Origin: Thermoleophilia bacterium
GTDB lineage: Bacteria > Actinomycetota > Thermoleophilia > Miltoncostaeales > Miltoncostaeaceae
Direction of reading: 5' to 3'
DNA: 5,926 nucleotides
Assembly (NCBI GenBank): GCA_017882555.1
Contig: JADGPH010000216.1
Span: 1 to 5,926, forward strand
This document shows positions 1 to 4,820 of the stretch, piece by piece (position 1 is the stretch's first letter; every line of letters starts with the position of its first letter). Both the position numbers and the translations under genes were made by a program. The notes beneath the pieces are model-generated. The model saw only the letters and a program-made list of their open reading frames with translations. It had not been told where the DNA came from and made no database searches.

Positions 1-315
1 CACGGTCAACGGTGGCCAGACTGTTGCACAGACACCCAGACAGTGGACCTTGTGATCCCTACGTTCCGCCGTGAACGTGTAGAGGGCCAGCTTGCGGGGG
101 GTGGCGAGGATGTGGCCGAATGGCTTCAGGGTGATTTCGATAACGAGTAGGCCATGGGCTTTCGGCTTGACGGCGCTGCTGTGGGTCGCCGGTGGTGTGG
201 GCGCCTGCCACGGGTAGGACGGGCCCGTGACGGCACCCACAGCCGATGCACCTCCGGCCGCCAGTACGGCCACCGTGATGGCCGCAAGTCCGAGACGCTG
301 GCGTCGTGTGCTCAT
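1..315 (-). CDS. Secreted PF03640/COG4315-type repeat protein, 3' end outside window
   Basis: Reading from ATG at 315 down to base 1 is open for 105 codons with no stop, so the gene continues past the left edge. Residues 1-25 form a Sec signal peptide: basic STRRQR, a hydrophobic stretch at about 8-22, then A-S-A at 23-25 as a likely cleavage site. There is no lipobox Cys, so the product is probably exported rather than a lipoprotein. Residues 66-105 match the 'secreted repeat of unknown function' family (PF03640, Lipoprotein_15): a Y-x-F turn at 79-81 (ALYTFTAE), then C92-x3-C96 and the W-P-P-L signature at 100-103. Family members often carry two or more such repeats, so more may lie outside. 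The start is supported by GAGAGG (complement of 322-327) six bases upstream. It diverges from the sigma factor gene and has a sigma-like promoter at 438-465, suggesting it belongs to that regulon. Biochemical function of the family is unknown; a redox or electron-transfer role has been suggested, but nothing here proves it. Confidence 0.85.
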   Translation of the reverse strand, partial: MSTRRQRLGLAAITVAVLAAGGASAVGAVTGPSYPWQAPTPPATHSSAVKPKAHGLLVIEITLKPFGHILATPRKLALYTFTAERRDHKVHCLGVCATVWPPLTV

Positions 316-437
316 CGAGTACCTCTCGGTAGATGGGTGCGAGGGGAGGGGCCGGCCACCACTGGTCGCGCATCGGTGTGCACGAGGCGCTGACCGGGGG
401 TTGCCCTTCGGTGAAGTCCGTTTGGGTCCACACCTGA

Positions 438-465
438 TTCACGTGCCGAGACCACGTTAGGTTCA
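438..465 (-). promoter_or_regulatory. Candidate SigL-type ECF promoter for the secreted-protein gene
   Basis: On the minus strand TGAACC (complement of 460-465) is followed after 16 bases by CGTGAA (complement of 438-443). The -35 is identical to that of the promoter at 787-815 and the -10 shares CGTG. Transcription would start near 430-434, giving a leader of about 115-120 bases before the ATG at 315. Assignment to the neighbouring sigma factor is an inference from motif similarity and the divergent layout. Confidence 0.6.
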
Positions 466-786
466 TCACCTCACGACGAGAGGCTTCCTCAAGGACGACT
501 TCACCGAACCGCTTTCGGACCGCAACCCCGGTGGCGCGTCGGTTCCGGACTGCGGCGCAGCTGGCCATTGGTGACCCCTCGCAATCACCTCGCGGGACGA
601 TCTACACGGCTCTGGTGTGCTTCTATCACTCGTATGTCAGCCGCGCGAATCGACCCGCACCGCCGCAGAGCCGTTGTCGTGATCGCGACCAACGCCGCAT
701 GCCGCGCGCTCGGCCTCGCGGGGCGATCCCCCACAAGAACCACGCCATCCGCCGATCGGCGGCTATGGCCGTGTCAGACACCCAGA
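466..786. other. Non-coding divergent spacer between the two sigma-type promoters
   Basis: No gene is supported here. Open frames exist on both strands but lack ribosome-binding sites and recognisable protein sequence. The sigma reading frame is open as far back as 531, but the residues encoded there (531-821) do not resemble sigma region 2 and lie upstream of the best promoter. The only distinct element is the 14-base palindrome at 749-762. Confidence 0.5.
749..762. repeat. Perfect 14-bp palindrome upstream of the sigma promoter
   Basis: CCGCCGATCGGCGG is its own reverse complement. It ends 24 bases before the TGAACC -35 element of the sigma promoter, where an activator or repressor could bind. 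Its high GC content makes a chance palindrome more likely than in AT-richer DNA, so an operator role is only a possibility. Confidence 0.4.
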
Positions 787-815
787 TGAACCGATGGACA
801 GCCCGAATACGTGTC
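787..815 (+). promoter_or_regulatory. Autoregulatory SigL-type promoter, probably giving a leaderless mRNA
   Basis: TGAACC (787-792), a 17-base spacer, then CGTGTC (810-815). This matches the consensus I recall for the M. tuberculosis SigL regulon (TGAACC in the -35, CGTGTC in the -10), and sigL is known to activate its own operon there. The GTG start of the sigma gene at 822 lies six bases after the -10 element, about where transcription should begin. The message is therefore probably leaderless, which also explains why no properly spaced Shine-Dalgarno precedes 822. Confidence 0.75.
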
Positions 816-821
816 AGGGGT

Positions 822-1352
822 GTGACCAGCACATCTTTCGATGCTGCGACGGACGATGACTTTGTGCGTGCGTTGTATGACGAGCACGCCAGGGCGCTGC
901 TTGGGTACGTCATGCGCATTACCGGCGAACGTACGAGCGCCGAGGATATCGTCCAAGAGACCATCCTCCGTGCGTGGCGGAGTGCCGGGCGACTGGCCGC
1001 CGACGGCCGCCCACTGCGACCCTGGCTGATGACGGTCGCGCGGAATCTTGCGATCGATCGGCAGCGGACCGCCGCGGCCTCTCGGCCGCACGCACCTCCG
1101 GGGGCGCTCGACGGCATCGCCGAGGTCGACCACCTCGATCGGGCGCTCGATGCCTGGCAGCTGGCCGACGCGCTCCGGGCGCTCAGCGCAGAACATCGTG
1201 AGGTGCTGATGGAGACCTACTATCGAGGACGGTCGGTCGCCGAGGCCGCCGCAATTCTGGGCATCCCCCCCGGCACCGTGAAATCCCGCACCTACTACGC
1301 GCTGCGCACGCTCAAACTCGTCCTTGAGGAAGGCGGATGGACAAGCCAATGA
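822..1352 (+). CDS. sigL: ECF RNA polymerase sigma factor, SigL-like
   Basis: A 176-residue group 4 (ECF) sigma factor that directs RNA polymerase to an envelope-signal regulon. Sigma region 2 spans about residues 14-83: FVRALYDEHARALLGYV, then the core-binding and -10 recognition segment around AEDIVQETILRAW (40-52) and the conserved WLMTVARNLAIDRQR (68-82). Region 4 spans about 108-170, with LSAEHREVL (121-129), YYRGRSVAEAAAILGI (133-148) and the -35-binding helix around GTVKSRTYYALR (151-162). Detail and length resemble mycobacterial SigL (about 177 residues as I recall). SigK-type factors are the main alternative, so the symbol is by resemblance. GTG 822 is chosen because it fits the family length and sits at the expected transcription start of the promoter at 787-815. 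In-frame ATGs at 786 and 765 would add non-conserved residues. The 3' end overlaps the anti-sigma gene, indicating translational coupling. Confidence 0.92.
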   Translation: MTSTSFDAATDDDFVRALYDEHARALLGYVMRITGERTSAEDIVQETILRAWRSAGRLAADGRPLRPWLMTVARNLAIDRQRTAAASRPHAPPGALDGIAEVDHLDRALDAWQLADALRALSAEHREVLMETYYRGRSVAEAAAILGIPPGTVKSRTYYALRTLKLVLEEGGWTSQ

Positions 1353-2032
1353 CCTCGCCGGACTGCCACGCGGTTCGCGTTGACCTCGGCGCCTACCTAC
1401 TCGGGGCGCTCGATCCCGGGGAGCGGGTGCGAGTGGCGTCGCACTTGGAGCGGTGTGCGACGTGTCGCGACGAGCTTGCCGGCCTCGCCGTGCTGCCCGG
1501 GCTGTTGGGACGCATCTCCCCAGACGATCTCGCGACGGACCGTGCCCCGCGTGCGGGAGGTGCCGAACGGCTGCTTGCCGAGCTCCACGGCCGCCGCCGT
1601 GGTCGTCGGCGGCGCCAAAGCATCGCGGTCGTGGGCGCGTTTGCGGTCCTTGTGGTGGGGCTCCTTGGCGTACGCGAGCTCACGAGTCCGCCACGAGGCC
1701 CCGTCCCCCTTACCATCGCGGCCACGAGTCCGACGACACATGTGTCCGGTCACGCAGCGCTGACGTCGGTACCCGCGGGAACCACCGTGGGGCTTCGCAT
1801 CATCGGAGTCCGGCCAGGAACCCGCTGCCAGCTCATCGTGCTCGGTATCGGCGGCCGGCATGAGGTCGCGGGTACCTGGCTCGCCGACTATGAAGGCGGG
1901 GCCTCGATCGTCGGTGTCACCGCAATCCCTGAGAATCAGATCCGCGGGCTGGTCATCGCGCGTGACTCCGGGCAGGCGCTTCTCGTGCTCCGGCTCGAGC
2001 CGTCCGCTGCCAAACCCGCGCACACGCTCTAG
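1337..2032 (+). CDS. rslA: Membrane-bound zinc-finger anti-sigma factor, RslA-like
   Basis: A 231-residue single-pass membrane protein expected to sequester the sigma factor encoded just upstream. The cytoplasmic N-terminus is a zf-HC2/ZAS anti-sigma domain: C10-H11, DLGAYLLGAL (16-25), then H36-x3-C40-x2-C43 as zinc ligands. An arginine-rich stretch (86-93) precedes one membrane helix at about 96-112. The remaining ~115 residues lie outside the membrane and resemble the C-terminal domain of mycobacterial RslA, especially TWLADYEGG and the segment ending SGQALLVLRLEP. This outer part has a single Cys (C164). The CxxC zinc site is the kind that can release sigma factor on oxidation, as reported for RslA; that is inferred here. 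ATG 1337 has GAGGA (1326-1330) six bases upstream. ATG 1349, overlapping the sigma stop as ATGA, would shorten the protein by four residues. Confidence 0.92.
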   Translation: MDKPMTSPDCHAVRVDLGAYLLGALDPGERVRVASHLERCATCRDELAGLAVLPGLLGRISPDDLATDRAPRAGGAERLLAELHGRRRGRRRRQSIAVVGAFAVLVVGLLGVRELTSPPRGPVPLTIAATSPTTHVSGHAALTSVPAGTTVGLRIIGVRPGTRCQLIVLGIGGRHEVAGTWLADYEGGASIVGVTAIPENQIRGLVIARDSGQALLVLRLEPSAAKPAHTL

Positions 2033-2058
2033 GGGTACCACGAGCGTGAGGACCCATC

Positions 2059-2086
2059 GCCTGATTTCTCGACGGACCGTTCAGGC
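2059..2086. terminator. Inverted repeat between convergent genes, weak bidirectional terminator candidate
   Basis: GCCTGA (2059-2064) and TCAGGC (2081-2086) are perfect inverted repeats around a 16-base loop, in the 48-base gap between the anti-sigma stop and the hydrolase stop. The right arm includes the hydrolase stop codon. The stem is short, the loop long and there is no T-run, so this is a weak candidate. Nothing better is visible in the gap. Confidence 0.25.
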
Positions 2087-2806
2087 TCCGAGCGCCTCGG
2101 CCAGCTCGACGAAGTTCGTGACTACGAGGTCCACCTCGTGTTCGGGGCGCAGGTCGGTCGTCTGGCCGGGGCCATGCTCGGTTGGACGCGGTACGAACGC
2201 GGTCCTGAGGCCACAGCGCGCGGCCGCAAGCAGGTCGCCATTGTGGGCGGCAACCATCATGACTTGCGAGGGATCGAGCCGAAGCGCCTCGACGCTACGC
2301 AGGTAGACCTCCGGGTCGGGCTTGTAGGCGTGTGCGATCTCGGCCCCGAGGACGACGTCCCACGGCAGCCTCGCCCACCGTGCGATGTCCACAAGCAGCG
2401 CGATGTGGGCATTGGAGTTGGGCGCGATGACGAAGCGCCGCTTGAGCCGTGTCAGGCCTTCGCACGTGTCCGGCCAGGGATCAAGGCGGTGCCAGGCGAG
2501 CGTCAGTGCGTCACGATCGGCGCTGTCGATGTCGATCCGAAACTGGTCAAGCACATCCTCGAGCGCCTCCCGGTGCAACACGTCGAGTGTCGTCCACGCA
2601 CGCGTACCGGATCGCACGGTGTCCAGTTGCGGCTGATACCGCGCCCTCCAGGCGTCGGCGAACGCCGCCCAATCAACCCCGCGAAGACCGAGCCGGAGCC
2701 CCAACGCCTCGCCGTCGCGGACGATTCCCGATCGCCAGTCGACGCACGTCCCAAAGACGTCGAAGAGCAGCGCCAGCGGTGGTTCTTGCACGGGTGATTG
2801 GTGCAC
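2081..2806 (-). CDS. HAD-superfamily hydrolase, type II (S)-2-haloacid dehalogenase-like
   Basis: A 241-residue cytoplasmic HAD hydrolase with all four family motifs. Motif I is LLFDVFGTCVDW, with D16 as nucleophile and T20. The helical cap follows (about 25-105), with AWR at 52-54 where 2-haloacid dehalogenases carry their substrate-binding Arg. Motif II is PNSNAHIAL, with S131-N132. Motif III is K162 in AYKPDPEVYL. Motif IV is VAAHNGDL, with N189 and D191. This is the L-DEX-like subfamily, which hydrolyses (S)-2-haloalkanoates to (R)-2-hydroxyalkanoates. Motif IV reads AAHNGD rather than the SSNAWD of characterised dehalogenases; this variant is common in uncharacterised actinobacterial members, so substrate is uncertain. 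The start is GTG 2806 because AGGAGG (complement of 2814-2819) lies seven bases upstream. The upstream ATG at 2845 would place that site inside the coding region and add 13 non-conserved residues. It converges on the anti-sigma gene with no functional link evident. Confidence 0.93.
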   Translation of the reverse strand: MHQSPVQEPPLALLFDVFGTCVDWRSGIVRDGEALGLRLGLRGVDWAAFADAWRARYQPQLDTVRSGTRAWTTLDVLHREALEDVLDQFRIDIDSADRDALTLAWHRLDPWPDTCEGLTRLKRRFVIAPNSNAHIALLVDIARWARLPWDVVLGAEIAHAYKPDPEVYLRSVEALRLDPSQVMMVAAHNGDLLAAARCGLRTAFVPRPTEHGPGQTTDLRPEHEVDLVVTNFVELAEALGA

Positions 2807-3026
2807 CTTCGATCCTCCTGGCCGTATCGGCGCATCATTGCGCACAGCCGACCCAACGCGTGGGTGCCCCTCTTCTGCCTGGCGCCGACGGCGTCGGCCA
2901 CGACCAGATCCGCGCGAAGCAGATGCCCGGCGTGTCGTGACGCTGCTGCTTGGTGGTCGGTCACGCGGTCGGCCAGTACTCGTCTCCCTGGGGAGCGCCG
3001 CGGGCGCGTGCCGCCGACTGGACAGC

Positions 3027-3063
3027 TTGATTTCGCAATCAAATGGCCAGAATTAGCCATTTG
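3027..3063. repeat. Two overlapping perfect inverted repeats in an AT-rich island
   Basis: Repeat one is TTGATT (3027-3032), loop TCGC, AATCAA (3037-3042). Repeat two is CAAATGGC (3040-3047), eight-base loop, GCCATTTG (3056-3063). They share CAA at 3040-3042, so as RNA the two hairpins exclude each other. The island is much richer in A+T than its surroundings and lies between divergent genes, about 220 bases from the hydrolase start and 157 from the first small gene. It could be an operator for a dimeric regulator or an attenuator-like switch. The repeats are seen directly; the role is inferred. Confidence 0.55.
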
Positions 3064-3105
3064 GACGAGCGCTTTCCCGAGCGTGCGGCTAGGGCGAGTC
3101 TCCCG

Positions 3106-3122
3106 TCCCCGCCAAACGGGGA
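3106..3122. repeat. Small GC-rich hairpin
   Basis: TCCCCG (3106-3111), loop CCAAA, CGGGGA (3117-3122): a perfect six-base stem with a five-base loop. There is no T-run on either side, so it is a poor intrinsic terminator. It lies about 100 bases upstream of the first small gene and may be in its leader. Confidence 0.35.
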
Positions 3123-3220
3123 GTTGCTGCACTTGCGAATCAGCACTCGAATAGAACGTGTGAGGGCTTCGTCGTTTCGCCCGCCGCATTTGCTGTGAAA
3201 TACGCACCGCAGGAGCTGAG

Positions 3221-3379
3221 ATGAACCCGCTTTGCAGACTCGCCCGACGGAACGTTGTTGAGGCTATGTCGCGCGTCGCGATTGCCGGTGGGACTTTGGC
3301 GCTCGGCGAGGTGCTCGCGGCTGAAGGGCCGGCGTTCTCAAAGTGGAACACATCACTCGAGCCAATAGCGCTCAACTAG
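3221..3379 (+). CDS. Small protein of unknown function, first gene of a two-gene unit
   Basis: A 52-residue frame from ATG 3221 to TAG 3377-3379. AGGAG (3211-3215) lies five bases before the ATG, which is near ideal. The product begins MNPLCRLARRNVVEAM, has a mildly hydrophobic alanine/glycine-rich centre (about 18-34) and ends SLEPIALN. I do not recognise a family; a short amphipathic or weakly membrane-associated segment is possible, but it is too weak for a confident membrane helix. The stop codon overlaps the AGGAGG of the next gene, so the two are probably translated as a pair. A possible but poor promoter is TTGCTG (3124-3129), 17 bases, TCGAAT (3147-3152). Third-position GC is only about 70%, close to background, so coding evidence rests mainly on the ribosome-binding site and the coupling. 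It might instead be a leader peptide for the next gene. Confidence 0.55.
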   Translation: MNPLCRLARRNVVEAMSRVAIAGGTLALGEVLAAEGPAFSKWNTSLEPIALN

Positions 3380-3389
3380 GAGGCGCACG

Positions 3390-3566
3390 ATGGATCTGCG
3401 CGAGCAGTTGACACAGGACCTCGTCCGAGAGATCACACGTCGCGGCGCACAGCCACGGTGCCGGTGTGGGCGATGGCCGACCTACGTCGGCGTGCGGGAC
3501 CGTCACGGCGTCGCTCTTCGCTGTCGCGGGTGTCTGAAGATTGTGGCGGAGTGTTTGTGTATCTAG
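3390..3566 (+). CDS. Small Cys-rich zinc-ribbon-like protein
   Basis: A 58-residue protein from ATG 3390 to TAG 3564-3566. AGGAGG (3378-3383) lies six bases before the ATG, a textbook ribosome-binding site, and shares bases with the upstream stop. The N-terminal half is a charged helix-like stretch (DLREQLTQDLVREITRRG). It is followed by C24-x-C26-G, about 18 residues, then C45-x2-C48, the spacing of a zinc ribbon, with RCRCGRWPTYVGVRDRHG forming the likely first knuckle and hairpin. A further C54-x-C56 pair lies at the C-terminus. Small zinc ribbons of this kind often occur in phage, plasmid and other accessory DNA and in regulators binding nucleic acid, but no specific family or partner is recognised. 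The layout suggests co-expression with the 52-residue protein. A hairpin at 3585-3615 may end the unit. It could easily be missed by annotation because of its length. Confidence 0.72.
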   Translation: MDLREQLTQDLVREITRRGAQPRCRCGRWPTYVGVRDRHGVALRCRGCLKIVAECLCI

Positions 3567-3584
3567 TCGGCCGCACGGAGTGCA

Positions 3585-3615
3585 GCGTTGTGCGTGGTAC
3601 CGCGGCACGCAACGC
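3585..3615 (+). terminator. Bulged hairpin after the small-gene operon, candidate terminator
   Basis: GCGTT (3585-3589) and GCGTG (3592-3596) pair with CACGC (3606-3610) and AACGC (3611-3615), giving ten base pairs interrupted by a two-base GT bulge around a nine-base loop. It begins 18 bases after the zinc-ribbon stop, the right place for a terminator. There is no U-tract, which is common for stem-type terminators in GC-rich actinobacteria. Confidence 0.4.
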
Positions 3616-3950
3616 GAAGCCGCCCTGTTGGTGCCGGAGATCGAGCAGCGAGCACTCGTAGGCCGAGGTGGCCCAGGCCTCCACGCCATCGGGAGGCACA
3701 TGGCTTGGGACGCGCGACGCGCATCCGCAGTCCCATCGGGTGCGTTTGCCGAGAACCCTGACGTTGGGCGGATCCGGCGTGTGCACCGCTGATCGGCAGT
3801 GCGCACCGGGAACGGCACGACAAGTCGCAGGCGGTGCCCGGACGGTACCCGCAATACTGTCGTCGTCCATCGAGCGCCCGGGAGCGCAACCGTCGCTGGC
3901 CTGAGCGATCGCGTCGAACAGTCCGTGAAAGAGCCAGGCACCGATTCAGG

Positions 3951-3983
3951 CGTCCTTGGGGGACGTTGAGTGGATACTCAACG
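3951..3983. repeat. Two abutting inverted repeats sharing two bases
   Basis: CGTCC (3951-3955), loop TTGGG, GGACG (3961-3965) overlaps by two bases CGTTGAGT (3964-3971), loop GGAT, ACTCAACG (3976-3983). The second is a perfect eight-base stem with a tetraloop, well above what short chance hairpins usually give. There is no following T-run. An operator or structured RNA element is possible; no adjacent gene makes the role clear. Confidence 0.5.
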
Positions 3984-4052
3984 ACCCGCCGAACAGACTG
4001 ACCGCACCTCGCAACCCAGTCTCCATCGTGGTCTTCGCGGCGGCGACGCTCG

Positions 4053-4088
4053 GAGTCGAACCGACTCGTGGCCATTTTGCAGACCACG
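4053..4088 (-). repeat. Tandem hairpins with a tRNA-like T-loop and anticodon-loop sequence
   Basis: On the minus strand CGTGGTC / GGCCACG (4082-4088 with 4067-4073) forms a seven-pair stem including one G-U pair, with an eight-base loop. It abuts GAGTCG, loop GTT, CGACTC (4053-4067). Seen as tRNA, the minus strand carries CTGCAAA and GGTTCGACTCC at the separation expected between the anticodon loop and T-loop of tRNA-Cys (17 bases from GCA to TTC). However, the anticodon stem does not pair in that register, the D-loop lacks GG and the acceptor stem is poor. It is not a functional tRNA by eye. Confidence 0.4.
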
Positions 4089-4226
4089 GACGGCTGCGTT
4101 GGATGCCGCGTTACCGGCGGGTCCCTCGAACCAGGTCGCGCTCCGTCGAGCAGTCAACGGTCATCGCGTGTCCGGTCCCATCAACGATTTACCAGGCAGA
4201 GTCCGTCCCGTCTGTCTCACGTCCGA

Positions 4227-4820
4227 TCATGCGGATTCATGCCCAGCCTGGTCTTCGATCACGCGCAACTGCGCACGCATCACGACCCCGATGAACGGTG
4301 CCAACGGACGCCAATAGCGCATGAAACCGCGGCGTGACCGCGCATCGGTTACGTGCGTCCGGCACTCGTAGGTGACGAGCGTGCCCCGCCGGCCATACGG
4401 ACGAAGAGAGAAGTTGCAAGCGATCTTGCCGAAACCTCGCTGATCGAAGGACGCGAACTGCGTCGCGTCGATCTGCCGCCAGACGGTCTCCCCGGCCCAA
4501 AAACGGCCGATGACCCCGAACGCGATCTCGGTCGGTGCCCGCTCACCCAACAGGACCCACTCACCCTGCCGAGGAAGATCGCCAAGGCGCAGATGCTCTG
4601 GCTCAGCCGTGATGGCACGCGGTCGACGAGCGAGCCGCGAGACCATCTGCTCGCCGACGGCGCGCAGCGCAAACATGACCCTCACGGCCCGAGACTCGCG
4701 CCAGGCGCGCACGAAGTCCGCCTCACGCGTCGCGCGGTAGACCGCCTCCAGGTCGCCGGGAACAATGCGGTGCTCGGTACGCGAGGCGTCGAACTCTGGC
4801 AGCAGCGCGTCCAACAGCAT
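4227..4820 (-). CDS. SRPBCC-like conserved protein of unknown ligand
   Basis: A 197-residue protein from ATG 4820 that fits the pattern of a conserved SRPBCC/START-like family common in actinobacteria. It opens with MLLDALLPEFDASRTEH, as members typically do. It continues with a polyketide-cyclase-like first strand and helix (VPGDLEAVYRATREADF, 20-36), WVLLGERAPTEIAFGVIGRFW (88-108, split by its own turn), a D-x3-F-x2-F segment (118-125), KIACNFSLRP (132-141) and a C-terminal helix from RRGFMRYWRPLAPFIG (163-178). Such folds enclose a hydrophobic ligand pocket, but no substrate or catalytic residue can be assigned. There is no signal peptide or membrane segment, so it is probably cytosolic. 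Start choice: GTG 4892 would add 24 residues with lower third-position GC and no conservation that I recognise; neither start has a strong ribosome-binding site (GGCGG lies four bases before ATG 4820). It is on the same strand as the DUF4389 gene, but 355 bases separate them, so a shared operon is doubtful. Confidence 0.82.
   Translation of the reverse strand: MLLDALLPEFDASRTEHRIVPGDLEAVYRATREADFVRAWRESRAVRVMFALRAVGEQMVSRLARRPRAITAEPEHLRLGDLPRQGEWVLLGERAPTEIAFGVIGRFWAGETVWRQIDATQFASFDQRGFGKIACNFSLRPYGRRGTLVTYECRTHVTDARSRRGFMRYWRPLAPFIGVVMRAQLRVIEDQAGHESA

Larger units (their letters stand above)
2807..3220. other. Divergent spacer between the hydrolase and the small-gene operon
   Basis: No protein-coding gene is supported. 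Open frames on both strands lack ribosome-binding sites and give arginine/serine-rich sequence typical of shadow frames in GC-rich DNA. The notable content is an AT-rich inverted-repeat cluster at 3027-3063 and a small hairpin at 3106-3122. Promoters for the hydrolase (leftward) and the small operon (rightward) should both lie here, but no convincing -35/-10 pair stands out. Confidence 0.5.
3616..4226. other. Long stretch without supported genes, containing inverted repeats
   Basis: No gene is supported. A minus-strand frame at 3433-3870 has a middle section (about 3600-3770) with somewhat GC-biased third positions and a few Cys and Trp residues. However, it lacks a ribosome-binding site and runs antisense into the better-supported zinc-ribbon gene. 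Other frames on both strands look like shadows. The stretch does hold structured elements at 3951-3983 and 4053-4088. It may be decayed coding or accessory DNA. Confidence 0.45.

Noticed and set aside
59..568. 169-codon minus-strand open frame over the secreted-protein gene and spacer
   Set aside because: It is in a different frame from the signal-peptide/PF03640-type protein, has no recognisable domain, and crosses the promoter region. It is a shadow frame.
531..821. N-terminal extension of the sigma factor from 531, 765 or 786
   Set aside because: The added residues are unlike any sigma region, exceed the family length, and would overlap the strong promoter at 787-815.
3222..3248. TGAACC at 3222-3227 as a third SigL-type promoter
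   Set aside because: The bases 16-17 positions downstream are CCGA/CGAC, not CGTG, and the motif lies inside the first small gene.
3691..3792. GGGAGG followed by ATG 3700 and a 30-codon frame
   Set aside because: The spacing is only three bases and the frame is short and featureless.
3433..3870. 145-codon minus-strand frame with a few Cys/Trp residues and mild GC bias in the third position
   Set aside because: There is no ribosome-binding site and no recognised family, and its last 130 bases run antisense to the better-supported zinc-ribbon gene. It could be a decayed gene but is not supportable.
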